Positions 9,417-17,643 of a stretch of 64,000 bases of DNA are shown in pieces (position 1 is the stretch's first letter; the number at the start of each line of letters is the position of its first letter). Under the pieces are notes generated by a model. That model saw only the letters and a program-made list of their open reading frames with translations. It was not told where the DNA came from and searched no databases. The position numbers were made by a program, and so were the translations under genes. The stretch is from Qipengyuania vesicularis (lineage in GTDB: Bacteria > Pseudomonadota > Alphaproteobacteria > Sphingomonadales > Sphingomonadaceae): assembly GCF_019711415.1 (NCBI RefSeq), contig NZ_JAIGNJ010000003.1, forward strand, positions 496,001-560,000. The letters are read 5' to 3'.

Positions 9417-9446
9417 TGCCTAATCTATCGGACTCAATTCCGCAGA

Positions 9447-10061
9447 TTACAAGGGGTCTTGGCCAGCTATCTCGGCTCGCAGGAGGGCGATGAGTGCGAT
9501 CACCTCATCCTCGGTCTCGGCGAGCGACTGCCCGGTATCGATAATATGGTGGGCCCGCTCACGCTTCTCTGCGTCGGGTGTCTGGAGCGACAGGATATGG
9601 GCGAACTTTTCTGGCGTCATACCGGACCTCGCAAGCACCCGCCGCCGCTGCACTTCGGCCGGCGCTGAGACGACGACGATCCGATCGACTGCCGCGTGGC
9701 CGCCTTTCTCGAAGAGCAACGGAATGTCGAAGACGACGAAGGGCGCGCCGAAATGCTCGATGAGGAATGCCTCGCGCTCAGCCGCGACAGCCGGGTGGAC
9801 GATCGCCTCGAGCCGCGCGAGTGCCTCCTTGTCACCGAAAACCTGCCTGCCGAGCTTATCGCGAAGCACGCCATTGTCGTCGGTACTGCCCGGGAACGCC
9901 TTCTCGATCGCGGGCACGAGCGCGCCTTCCGGTCCCTGCATCTTGCGCACCTCGGCATCTGCATCGAAGACCGGCACTCCCGCTGCCTCGAACATGGCTG
10001 CAACGGTCGACTTGCCCATACCGATCGAGCCGGTGAGGCCGATGATCAGGGGCTTCGTCAT
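9447..10061 (-). CDS. coaE: dephospho-CoA kinase
   Basis: A 204-residue P-loop kinase, with GLTGSIGMGKST at residues 8-19, DADAEVRKMQ and HPAVAAERE as CoaE signatures, and VVFDIPLLFEKGG. It phosphorylates dephospho-CoA in the last step of coenzyme A synthesis. Its ATG overlaps the aroE stop by four bases (10058-10061), indicating coupling within the origin-proximal operon. Confidence 0.95.
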   Translation of the reverse strand: MTKPLIIGLTGSIGMGKSTVAAMFEAAGVPVFDADAEVRKMQGPEGALVPAIEKAFPGSTDDNGVLRDKLGRQVFGDKEALARLEAIVHPAVAAEREAFLIEHFGAPFVVFDIPLLFEKGGHAAVDRIVVVSAPAEVQRRRVLARSGMTPEKFAHILSLQTPDAEKRERAHHIIDTGQSLAETEDEVIALIALLRAEIAGQDPL

Positions 10062-10909
10062 GCCATGAGCCTTCCGCGTAGTTCGGCATCGTATTCGCGC
10101 GGAGGCTCCTTCCCGAAGAAGTAGGAGAATGCCGCCGCCGCCTGGCCGATCAGCATCGAGAGGCCATCGATGGTCCCGAAACCGGCATCGCGCGCCGCCT
10201 TGAGGAAATCGGTTTCGACCGGATCGGTGACGATGTCATAGGCAATCGAGCCGGGCGGGGCATGGCTCCAATCGAAGGCGAGCGGAGGCTGGCCGCGCAT
10301 GCCGAGCGGGCTGGCGTTGACCACCAGATCGCAGCACCCTTCGCGGTCGTCGAAGGCGAAGTCGGTCGGATCGGCAAAATGGGCAAGCGGGGCGGTATGG
10401 TGTTCGCCCTCGGCCAATTCATCAAGAAGGGCGCGCGCCTTGTCGGGATTGCGTCCGGCTAGGACAAGGGTGAAGCCTTCTTTGGCAAGTCCTGTGACAA
10501 TCGCCCTTGCAGCGCCGCCCGTACCCAGCACGCGCGCCATGCGGAAATAGTGCTGCTGTTCCAGCCGGTCAGAAAGTGGTTCGAGAAAACCCGCTACATC
10601 GGTATTTCGCCCGATGAGCTTGCCATCGGCCGCACGGTGGATCGTGTTGACGGCACCCACGCGCTTGGCGAGCGGTTCGAGCCGGTCAACCAGCGGGATC
10701 GCGTCCTTCTTATGCGGCATCGTGACATTGCAGCCGCGCCAGGCATGATCTGCGCGTCGCTCGGCAAGATAATCGGCAAGGCCTTCACTGGTGACATGAC
10801 AGGCGCGATACTCGGCATCGAGTCCGAGCTTTTCTATCCAAAAGCCGTGAATCGCAGGCGATTTGGATTGTGCAATCGGATCGCCGATGACTTCTACATA
10901 GATCGTCAC
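10058..10909 (-). CDS. aroE: shikimate dehydrogenase
   Basis: A 283-residue protein with [18 protein letters not shown] at the N-terminus (substrate site), [12 protein letters not shown] containing the catalytic Lys, [10 protein letters not shown] for NADP binding and the late [15 protein letters not shown]. It reduces 3-dehydroshikimate in aromatic amino acid synthesis. The start is a GTG at 10909 that overlaps the maf stop as GTGA; the frame continues upstream but the family begins here. Confidence 0.93.
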   Translation of the reverse strand: MTIYVEVIGDPIAQSKSPAIHGFWIEKLGLDAEYRACHVTSEGLADYLAERRADHAWRGCNVTMPHKKDAIPLVDRLEPLAKRVGAVNTIHRAADGKLIGRNTDVAGFLEPLSDRLEQQHYFRMARVLGTGGAARAIVTGLAKEGFTLVLAGRNPDKARALLDELAEGEHHTAPLAHFADPTDFAFDDREGCCDLVVNASPLGMRGQPPLAFDWSHAPPGSIAYDIVTDPVETDFLKAARDAGFGTIDGLSMLIGQAAAAFSYFFGKEPPREYDAELRGRLMA

Positions 10910-11502
10910 GAAGCGAGCACACCTTCTTCGCGCAGCGCGTCCAGCACCTGAAGCAACGGCATGCCGAGCACGGTAAACTGGTCGCCCATGATGCTCTCGA
11001 ACAGTTGCACACCCGGTCCCTCTATCCGGAACACGCCGACGCAATAGGAGACTTCGGGCCATTCGGCATCGAGATAGGCCTCAATGAATCGCTCCGACAG
11101 CTCGCGAACGCGCAGCCGGGCGAAGTCCGAGCCGACCCAGACGATCTGCCCGTCCTTCGCGAGGGCGGCCGCGCTGTGAAGCGTCATCACCTTGCCCGAA
11201 AAGAACCGCAAATGCTCGGCGGCTTGTTCGCGGCTGGCGGGCTTGTCGAAGCGGCGGCCATCGACCTCCACCAGCGAATCGCTGCCCAACACCATGCGCT
11301 CGTTCGAAACGGCAGCAGCCTTGGCGGCAGCCAGCGCTTGGGCGATCTCGGCCGGCTCTGCACCCGCCATCTCGGCTTCGAGCGCGCGTTCGTCCACATC
11401 GGCGCCGCGCGCTTCGAAAGCGACACCGGCAGCTTCCAGCATGGCCTTGCGTGAAGAGGAATTCGACGCAAGCACGATCCCGCTCCCGGCAAGCGCGCTC
11501 AT
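10906..11502 (-). CDS. maf: Maf-like nucleoside triphosphate pyrophosphatase
   Basis: A 198-residue Maf/YhdE-family protein. [16 protein letters not shown] is the N-terminal Maf motif, with [13 protein letters not shown] and [18 protein letters not shown] following. Members hydrolyse dTTP/UTP or modified nucleotides. Two 4-base overlaps, with ppsR upstream and aroE downstream, place it firmly in the operon. A Maf gene at this spot is part of the conserved neighbourhood of the alphaproteobacterial origin. Confidence 0.9.
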   Translation of the reverse strand: MSALAGSGIVLASNSSSRKAMLEAAGVAFEARGADVDERALEAEMAGAEPAEIAQALAAAKAAAVSNERMVLGSDSLVEVDGRRFDKPASREQAAEHLRFFSGKVMTLHSAAALAKDGQIVWVGSDFARLRVRELSERFIEAYLDAEWPEVSYCVGVFRIEGPGVQLFESIMGDQFTVLGMPLLQVLDALREEGVLAS

Positions 11503-12389
11503 ATTGCCTTCACTCCTTCGAAATCGCCGCCATTGCGGAGCGCCCGCTCGCCATAGAGCCGGATGACGGCCGCCGCGGTTTCCTCGATCGAACGCCGTGT
11601 GACATCGATCACCGGCCAGCCATTGTCGGCAAACATGCGGCGGGCGAAGGCCACTTCGCCCTTCACCCGGTCGTTGTCGACATAGGCGGTCTCGGTTCTC
11701 TCGTTCAACGTCAGTAGACGGTTGCGCCGGATCTGGACCAGCCGCTCGGGCGCGGTTGTTAGCCCAACGACCATGGGCTTGGTCAGTTCGAAAAGCTTGG
11801 GCGGGGGAGGGCTTTCGACCACCAGCGGGATATTGGCGACCTTGTATCCGCGGTTTGCGAGGTAGATGCTGGTCGGCGTCTTCGAGCTGCGCGAGACGCC
11901 CGCGAGAATGATGTCGGCCTCTTCCCAGTTCTCCCAACCCACGCCGTCGTCATGGGCGATGGTAAACTGGATCGCCTCGACCCGTTCGAAATAGGCCTGG
12001 TCCATCTTGTGCTGCTTGCCCGGGCGGCCATGCGCTTCCTGTCCGAGCGCCTTCTCGAGCGCTTCAGTCACCCGGTCGAGGATGGGCACCGCCGGCAAGC
12101 CATTCTGGGCGCAGACCTCTTCCAAGCGAGTGCGCGCTTCCTGGTTCACGAGGGTAAACAGGACGAGACCGGGATTGGCCTTGAGTTCTGGCACGATCCG
12201 GTCAAGATGCTGCTTGCTCCTGACCATGGGCCAGAAGTGCCGCACCACATCGGCATCGTCGAACTGGGCGAGCGCGGCCTTGGCCAGCATCTCCAGCGTT
12301 TCGCCGGTACTGTCTGACAGCAGGTGCAGGTGAATACGGTCGGGAATGATTGCCTCTTTCGGCTTGTGGACAGGGGCGGGATAAACCAC
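11499..12389 (-). CDS. ppsR: PEP synthase / PPDK regulatory kinase-phosphorylase (DUF299)
   Basis: A DUF299 protein, with [21 protein letters not shown] at the N-terminus, [27 protein letters not shown] (P-loop-like ATP/ADP site) and [18 protein letters not shown] at the C-terminus. Family members phosphorylate and dephosphorylate a Thr in PEP synthase or pyruvate phosphate dikinase. The start is uncertain: the GTG at 12389 (296 residues) has no ribosome site, whereas an ATT at 12347 has an AGAGG five bases upstream and would give 282 residues, closer to the family length. It is the first leftward gene from the putative origin. Confidence 0.88.
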   Translation of the reverse strand: MVYPAPVHKPKEAIIPDRIHLHLLSDSTGETLEMLAKAALAQFDDADVVRHFWPMVRSKQHLDRIVPELKANPGLVLFTLVNQEARTRLEEVCAQNGLPAVPILDRVTEALEKALGQEAHGRPGKQHKMDQAYFERVEAIQFTIAHDDGVGWENWEEADIILAGVSRSSKTPTSIYLANRGYKVANIPLVVESPPPPKLFELTKPMVVGLTTAPERLVQIRRNRLLTLNERTETAYVDNDRVKGEVAFARRMFADNGWPVIDVTRRSIEETAAAVIRLYGERALRNGGDFEGVKAI

Positions 12390-12661
12390 GGGACATGTCT
12401 GGCGACAAGTTCGGTGATGAATTCCCTCCCCGCTACGAGTCATCCAGGGGGGTGATTCCCGCACAGCAAGACGCGATTTTTGCGCAGGCTGGGAACAGTG
12501 GGGACAAGTTTGACTCGACTCATATGAATCCGCGAGTCGCAATTCGCCCGGAACCCTTTCCTCCGCGAAAGTTTTCGGGCAGGGGCCACTTGTGCCCGAT
12601 ATCCACAGGGCCAACAGACTCCATCAATCCTTATAATAACTAGGTATTATTGGACTCCTGA
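12390..12661. other. putative chromosomal replication origin (oriC)
   Basis: This 272-base gap separates divergent ppsR and hemE, the position of the origin in Caulobacter and Rickettsia. It contains eight GANTC sites (starts 12437, 12454, 12512, 12517, 12526, 12534, 12617, 12653), where about one is expected. A DnaA-box-like ATATCCACA lies at 12599-12607 (8 of 9 to the consensus), and ACTTGTNNCC occurs three times (12401-12410 and 12500-12509 on minus, 12588-12597 on plus). An AT-rich stretch at 12625-12652 could serve as the unwinding element. No TTAA-N7-TTAA CtrA site is visible. Replication has not been shown; the call rests on synteny and site clustering. Confidence 0.65.
12632..12650. 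promoter_or_regulatory. AT-rich near-palindrome containing a TATAAT box, upstream of hemE
   Basis: Bases 12633-12650 read ATAATAACTAGGTATTAT, an inverted repeat with a single mismatched pair, ending 11 bases before the hemE ATG. A perfect TATAAT (12632-12637) overlaps its left arm, without a recognisable -35. It may be the hemE core promoter, an operator, or part of the origin unwinding region. Confidence 0.45.
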
Positions 12662-13687
12662 ATGCCCGGTCTCCTTCTCGACACGCTAAACGGTGCGCCT
12701 AGCGCACAGGTCCCTCTATGGCTCATGCGCCAGGCGGGGCGCTACCTTCCCGAGTACCGCAAGCTGCGCGCGAAGAAGGGCGGTTTCCTCGCGATGGCCT
12801 ATGATAGCGAGGCGGCTTGTGAGATTACCTTGCAGCCGATCAATCGCTTCGGCTTCGATGGCGCGATCCTGTTTTCGGATATCCTCATCGTACCGCACGC
12901 ACTTGGGCAGAATCTCGAATTCCTGGCCGGCGAGGGCCCCAAGCTTTCACCCAAACTGGTCGATCATGCGCTCGATGCGCTCACCCGCAATCCTTCGCGC
13001 TACGAGCCGATCAACGAAACGGTCCGCCTGTGCCGGACGCGCCTACCCGAAGGCGTGACGATGCTGGGCTTTGCGGGGAGCCCCTGGACCGTGGCGACCT
13101 ATATGGTCGCAGGCGAAGGCAGCCGGGACCAGCACGAGGCGCGTGCCATGGCCTATCGCGATCCTGCAGCGCTCCAGGTGATCATCGATGCGATCGTCGA
13201 AGAGACAGTCGAATACCTCTCGGGCCAGATCGACGCAGGTGCAGAAGCTGTCCAGCTCTTCGACAGCTGGGCGGGCAGCCTTGCTCCCGACGAGTTCGAG
13301 AAATGGGTGATCGCGCCCAATGCGCGGATCGTCGCGGCGCTGTCCGAGACGCATCCGGATACTCCGGTCATCGGCTTTCCGAAGGGTTCGGGCGAGAAGC
13401 TGCCGGCATATGCACGCGAGACGGGCGTGAAGGCTGTCGGGGTGGACGAGACGCTGGATCCCGCCTGGGTTGCGCGCGAGCTGCCCGATGGCATGCCGGT
13501 GCAAGGCAATCTCGATCCGCTGCTGCTGCTTGCCGGATCGGATGAACTGGAGAAGCGGGTCACCGCAATCCTCGAGGCCTTTGCCGGTCGCCCGCATGTC
13601 TTCAACCTCGGCCACGGCATCGATCGACGCACCCCGATCGAGCATGTCGAACGGCTGATTGCGGCGGTTCGGGGCTACAAGGGGTGA
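12662..13687 (+). CDS. hemE: uroporphyrinogen decarboxylase
   Basis: A 341-residue HemE. The signature PLWLMRQAGRYLPEYR (residues ~19-34) includes the substrate-binding Arg residues, followed by GFDGAILFSDILIVPHALG, LGFAGSPWTVATYM, QLFDSWAGSL and FNLGHGIDRRTP. It converts uroporphyrinogen III to coproporphyrinogen III in heme synthesis. It is the first rightward gene from the putative origin and is followed 31 bases later by hemJ. The upstream ribosome site is weak. Confidence 0.96.
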   Translation: MPGLLLDTLNGAPSAQVPLWLMRQAGRYLPEYRKLRAKKGGFLAMAYDSEAACEITLQPINRFGFDGAILFSDILIVPHALGQNLEFLAGEGPKLSPKLVDHALDALTRNPSRYEPINETVRLCRTRLPEGVTMLGFAGSPWTVATYMVAGEGSRDQHEARAMAYRDPAALQVIIDAIVEETVEYLSGQIDAGAEAVQLFDSWAGSLAPDEFEKWVIAPNARIVAALSETHPDTPVIGFPKGSGEKLPAYARETGVKAVGVDETLDPAWVARELPDGMPVQGNLDPLLLLAGSDELEKRVTAILEAFAGRPHVFNLGHGIDRRTPIEHVERLIAAVRGYKG

Positions 13688-13718
13688 AATCCGAGAACCG
13701 ACCGCCTAGATCGTTCCC

Positions 13719-14162
13719 ATGCAGGATGTGCTGTCGATGACCTATCTCTGGCTGAAAGCAGGCCACATCATCTTCATGGTCTTCTGGCTGGCGGGCCTGT
13801 TCATGCTTCCGCGCCAGATGATCTACCTCCATCCCGCAGCGCCCGGATCGGATGAATCCGCGCTCTGGGCCAAGCGCATGGGGTTGCTGCGCAAGATCAT
13901 CCTTACCCCGAGCATCATCGTCGTATGGATTCTGGGCCTGCTGCTGGCCCAAACGCTGTCAGCATGGGGTGAGGGGTGGCTGCACGCCAAATTGTTACTT
14001 GTCGTCCTCCTGAGCGGCTTCCACGGCTATCTGGCAGCCCAATCGAAGAAGATGGCTGCCGGCGAACGGCCGCTCAGCGAAAAGCAGCTGCGCATGATCG
14101 GCGAGGTCCCGGGAATACTGCTGGCGCTCATCGTCGTATTGGTCGTGGTCAAGCCATTCTGA
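13719..14162 (+). CDS. hemJ: protoporphyrinogen oxidase HemJ
   Basis: A 147-residue integral membrane protein with four predicted spans. LKAGHIIFMVFWLAGLFMLPR at the N-terminus (conserved His) and WLHAKLLLVVLLSGFHGYLA are diagnostic of HemJ (UPF0093). It oxidises protoporphyrinogen IX and follows hemE directly, so two heme steps are likely co-transcribed. An in-frame ATG at 13737 is an alternative start. Confidence 0.88.
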   Translation: MQDVLSMTYLWLKAGHIIFMVFWLAGLFMLPRQMIYLHPAAPGSDESALWAKRMGLLRKIILTPSIIVVWILGLLLAQTLSAWGEGWLHAKLLLVVLLSGFHGYLAAQSKKMAAGERPLSEKQLRMIGEVPGILLALIVVLVVVKPF

Positions 14163-14184
14163 TCATGGCCGGCGTGTTTGCCGA

Positions 14185-14213
14185 TTGACGGCGCGGCGCG
14201 GCGAATTTATCTG
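14185..14213 (+). promoter_or_regulatory. candidate rho promoter
   Basis: TTGACG (14185-14190) and TATCTG (14208-14213) are separated by 17 bases, a reasonable sigma-70-type pair just after hemJ. Transcription would start near 14220 and give rho a leader of about 100 bases. This is pattern matching only. Confidence 0.4.
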
Positions 14214-14233
14214 ACACCTACCGACCGGCGAGA

Positions 14234-14256
14234 GGTCCCGCATCCATAACGGGACC
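14234..14256 (+). promoter_or_regulatory. hairpin in the rho 5' leader
   Basis: GGTCCCG (14234-14240) and CGGGACC (14250-14256) form a perfect 7-base-pair stem with a 9-base loop, 65 bases before the rho ATG. No T-run follows, so it is not an intrinsic terminator. Rho genes are often autoregulated by attenuation in the leader; this could be a structural part of that. Confidence 0.45.
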
Positions 14257-14321
14257 AGGTCCGCTTTCTCCAAGCCCATCGACCTGCCGGCCATCACCAC
14301 ACTCGAATACCGAGAAAATAC

Positions 14322-15587
14322 ATGCATCTCAAAGACTTGAAAGCAAAAGCACCCGCAGAGCTCGTGGCCATGGCCGAAGAGCTGGGTGTCGAGGCCGCGG
14401 GCACCATGCGCCGCCAGGACCTCATGTTCTGCATCCTGCGCGAACTCGCGGACGATGAAGAGTACAACGAAGAAATCATGGGTATCGGCACCATCGAGGT
14501 GCTGCAGGACGGCTTCGGCTTCCTGCGTAGCCCCGAGGCGAACTACCTTGCCGGGCCGGACGATATCTATGTCTCGCCCAACCAGATCCGCAAATGGGGT
14601 CTGCGCACCGGCGACACGGTCGAAGGCCAGATCCGCGCGCCCAAGGAAGGCGAACGCTATTTCGCGCTGACCGGCCTGACTACGGTCAATTACGAAGACC
14701 CCGACCAGGTCCGCACGCGGACCAATTTTGACAATCTTACGCCGCTCTATCCGGAAGAGAAGCTCAACCTCGATACGCTCGACCCGACGGTCAAGGACAA
14801 GTCGGCCCGTGTGATCGACATCATCTCGCCGCAGGGCAAGGGGCAGCGCGCGCTGATCGTCGCGCCGCCGCGTACCGGTAAGACGGTGCTGCTGCAGAAC
14901 ATCGCCAAGGCGATCACGGATAATCACCCCGAAGTCTTCCTGCTGGTGCTGCTCGTCGACGAGCGTCCGGAAGAAGTCACCGACATGCAGCGCAGCGTGA
15001 AGGGCGAAGTTATCTCCTCGACCTTCGACGAGCCCGCCAACCGCCACGTCCAGGTCGCCGAAATGGTGATCGAGAAGGCCAAGCGCCTCGTCGAACACAA
15101 GAAGGATGTCGTCATCCTGCTCGACTCGATCACGCGTCTTGGCCGTGCCTACAACACCGTCGTGCCCAGCTCGGGCAAGGTGCTGACCGGCGGTGTCGAT
15201 GCCAACGCACTCCAGCGCCCCAAGCGCTTCTTCGGTGCCGCGCGTAACATCGAGGAAGGCGGCTCGCTGTCCATCATCGCCACCGCGCTGATCGATACCG
15301 GCAGCCGCATGGACGAGGTCATCTTCGAAGAGTTCAAGGGCACGGGTAACAGCGAAATCGTGCTCGACCGCAAGGTCGCCGACAAGCGCATCTTCCCGGC
15401 ACTCGACGTCGGCAAGTCCGGCACCCGCAAGGAAGAGCTGCTGGTCGAGAAGGACAAGCTCTCGAAGATGTGGGTCCTGCGCCGGATCCTCATGCAGATG
15501 GGCACGGTCGACGCGATGGAGTTCCTCCTCGACAAGATGAAAGATTCCAAGACCAACGAGGACTTCTTCGCAACCATGAACCAGTAA
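14322..15587 (+). CDS. rho: transcription termination factor Rho
   Basis: A 421-residue Rho of standard length. The N-terminal helical Rho_N domain starts [20 protein letters not shown]; the RNA-binding OB fold follows ([26 protein letters not shown]), then the RecA-type ATPase with Walker [12 protein letters not shown] (Lys187) and Walker [17 protein letters not shown]. The Q/R-loop region [20 protein letters not shown] is intact. It terminates transcription; no special insertion is seen. An intrinsic terminator follows directly. Confidence 0.97.
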   Translation: MHLKDLKAKAPAELVAMAEELGVEAAGTMRRQDLMFCILRELADDEEYNEEIMGIGTIEVLQDGFGFLRSPEANYLAGPDDIYVSPNQIRKWGLRTGDTVEGQIRAPKEGERYFALTGLTTVNYEDPDQVRTRTNFDNLTPLYPEEKLNLDTLDPTVKDKSARVIDIISPQGKGQRALIVAPPRTGKTVLLQNIAKAITDNHPEVFLLVLLVDERPEEVTDMQRSVKGEVISSTFDEPANRHVQVAEMVIEKAKRLVEHKKDVVILLDSITRLGRAYNTVVPSSGKVLTGGVDANALQRPKRFFGAARNIEEGGSLSIIATALIDTGSRMDEVIFEEFKGTGNSEIVLDRKVADKRIFPALDVGKSGTRKEELLVEKDKLSKMWVLRRILMQMGTVDAMEFLLDKMKDSKTNEDFFATMNQ

Positions 15588-15590
15588 GCG

Positions 15591-15627
15591 AAAGGGCCGC
15601 TTCCCGATTTGGGAGCGGCCCTTTTTC
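15591..15627 (+). terminator. Rho-independent terminator after rho
   Basis: AAAGGGCCGCTTCCC and GGGAGCGGCCCTTT pair with a single bulged T and a short GATTT loop, followed by a run of T. It starts four bases after the rho stop codon. Confidence 0.85.
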
Positions 15628-15646
15628 TGGAACGGCGAACGTCTGG

Positions 15647-16048
15647 CTAACCCTTCATCGACTCCAGCATCGCCGCCATCTGCTCCCACACCTTGTTCAC
15701 TGCCTTGAGCGGGCGCACCATCACCTTGAACTCGGCGATCAACCCTTCCTCGTCGAAGCGGATGATGTCGACGCCGTTGACGTGAATTCCGTCCATCTCG
15801 GTGGTGAATTCGAGCATGGCATTCTCGCCATCGACCAGTTCGCGGACATAGGTGAAGCTGTCGTTGCCGAGCGTCTGTCCGGCTGCCGAAAGATAGGCGA
15901 CCACCAGGTCTCGCCCCTGCTGCGGGGTATGGACCACGGGCGAGTGGAAAGCGGCATCTTCGCGGATAATCGCGGCGAGATCGGCTGGTGACGAACCGTT
16001 TTCAATCACCTCATGCCATTTGGCCAATCCCTTCTTTGCGTTCAACAT
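15647..16048 (-). CDS. SnoaL-like / NTF2-fold protein
   Basis: A 133-residue protein with the NTF2-like pattern: an N-terminal helix (KGLAKWHEVIENGSSPADLAAII), DAAFHSPVVHTPQQGRDLVVAYL, and antiparallel strands ending IIRFDEEGLIAEFKVMVRP. No catalytic residues can be assigned. The ATG at 16048 lies two bases after an AGGAGG, a short spacing; the next codon is TTG at better spacing. It overlaps the stop of the upstream glutamate-synthase-like gene by seven bases. Confidence 0.75.
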   Translation of the reverse strand: MLNAKKGLAKWHEVIENGSSPADLAAIIREDAAFHSPVVHTPQQGRDLVVAYLSAAGQTLGNDSFTYVRELVDGENAMLEFTTEMDGIHVNGVDIIRFDEEGLIAEFKVMVRPLKAVNKVWEQMAAMLESMKG

Positions 16049-17634
16049 GCCCTCCTGAAACTGTTTGCCTGTGCCGCTGCCCAATGACGCGCAAGTGGCG
16101 TCGTCTCGGGCTTGTCTAGCAAGACGCCCTCTTCGGCGAAGTAGTAGATGCGGTCAAAGGCGTCTGAGCGCGCGCCGTTGATGCGTTCGCGCATGTCCAT
16201 CGCCTGCATTGCCCACGGGCTTTCGAGACCCATTGCGATAACGATTTCCTTGAGCGCGTGGAGCGTCTGGCGCTGGAACCGGGCGACCCTTGGGGCCTTG
16301 TCTTCCACCACCAGCCCGCGCTGGCGCCAGGCTTCCTGCGTGGCGATCCCGGTCGGGCATGTACCCTTGTGGCAGTTCATTGACTGGACGCAGCCAAGCG
16401 CGAACATGAAGGGCCGTGCGGCATTGCACCAGTCGGCCCCGAGCGCGAAGCTCTTGGCCATCTGCGCGCCCGAATGGATCTTGCCCGAAGTGGCGATCTT
16501 GATCTTGTGCTTCAGGCCCGTCCCGACAAGCATGTTGCGTACGAAGATCTGTCCTTCACGAAGCGGCATGCCAACCGAATTCGACAATTCGAGAGGGGCG
16601 GCGCCTGTCCCGCCCTCGGCACCATCGACGGTGATGAAGTCGGGATGGAGGCCGGTTTCGAGCATCGCCTTGCCGATAGCGAATATCTCGTGTGGCTGGC
16701 CAACGCACAGCTTGATGCCGGTCGGCTTTCCACCCGATAGGTCGCGAAGCCGTGTAACGAATTCGAGGAGTTCGATCGGCGTGTCGAATTCCGGGTGCGC
16801 CGCTGGTGAAAGGACGTCCTCACCCACGGGCACGCCCCGCGCCTCGGCGATTTCCTTGGTTACTTTCGCTCCAGGAAGTACCCCGCCATGTCCGGGCTTA
16901 GCGCCCTGGCTTAGCTTCAGCTCGATCATCTTGACCTGATCGCTCGCGGCGTTCTCACGGAACTGGTCCCGATCGAACCTCCCATCCTCGCGCCGCGCTC
17001 CGAAATAGCCGCTGCCGAGCTCCCAGATCAGGTCGCCGCCATGCTTGCGGTGATAGCGGCTGATCGATCCTTCGCCCGTATTGTGGGCAAAATCACCTTC
17101 CTTGGCTCCGGCGTTGAGCGCCTCGATTGCGCGGGCTGACAGCGAGCCGAAACTCATCGCGGAAATATTGAGCAGCGATGAGGAGTAAGGCTTGTCGCAA
17201 GTGCCTTCGCCAATCATGACGCGCCATTCTTCGGGCGCTTCCTTGGCGGGGGCAATCGAATGGCCGACCCATTCGTACTCGTCGGAATAGACGTCCAGCT
17301 CGGTGCCCATCGGGTGCTTGTCGAGGTCGCCCTTTGCCCTGGCATAGACCAGCGCGCGGGCCTGATGACTGAATGGTCGCCCTTCGAGATCGTCCTCGAC
17401 GATGTAAGACTGGGCGAACGGGCGCAGGTCCTCCATGATCCAACGAATTCGCGCGATCAGCGGATAGTTGCGCCTAAGTGTATGATTTGGCTGGATGAAA
17501 TCCCATAAGGCCATCAGGGCGAAGGGGACGAGAATCCACAGGCTCCATCGTGCCGGTTCCCATATCCAGGCGCCGGCCGACAGCGCCAGCAAGAGGACAG
17601 GGACCAGATAACGAAAGGGAAGGCGCTCGATCAT
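16042..17634 (-). CDS. membrane-anchored FMN-binding glutamate synthase domain protein
   Basis: A 530-residue stand-alone version of the glutamate synthase FMN domain. Two hydrophobic segments (about residues 10-25 and 30-45) lie at the N-terminus. The domain itself shows SGGKPTGIKLCVGQPHEI, DGAEGGTGAAPLELSNSVG and a three-cysteine [3Fe-4S] motif GCVQSMNCHKGTCPTGIATQ. The glutaminase domain of GltB is absent. The physiological reaction of this family is not established as far as I know. It lies between a dienelactone hydrolase and an NTF2-like protein. Confidence 0.85.
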   Translation of the reverse strand: MIERLPFRYLVPVLLLALSAGAWIWEPARWSLWILVPFALMALWDFIQPNHTLRRNYPLIARIRWIMEDLRPFAQSYIVEDDLEGRPFSHQARALVYARAKGDLDKHPMGTELDVYSDEYEWVGHSIAPAKEAPEEWRVMIGEGTCDKPYSSSLLNISAMSFGSLSARAIEALNAGAKEGDFAHNTGEGSISRYHRKHGGDLIWELGSGYFGARREDGRFDRDQFRENAASDQVKMIELKLSQGAKPGHGGVLPGAKVTKEIAEARGVPVGEDVLSPAAHPEFDTPIELLEFVTRLRDLSGGKPTGIKLCVGQPHEIFAIGKAMLETGLHPDFITVDGAEGGTGAAPLELSNSVGMPLREGQIFVRNMLVGTGLKHKIKIATSGKIHSGAQMAKSFALGADWCNAARPFMFALGCVQSMNCHKGTCPTGIATQEAWRQRGLVVEDKAPRVARFQRQTLHALKEIVIAMGLESPWAMQAMDMRERINGARSDAFDRIYYFAEEGVLLDKPETTPLARHWAAAQANSFRRAC

Positions 17635-17643
17635 GCGCCGGAC

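Noticed and set aside
12390-12661. CtrA-binding sites (TTAA-N7-TTAA) in the origin gap
   Set aside because: No TTAA occurs in the gap, so a Caulobacter-like CtrA control of the origin is not supported here.
14163-15689. 508-codon frame opposite rho
   Set aside because: Shadow of a highly conserved gene; low-complexity composition, no motif.
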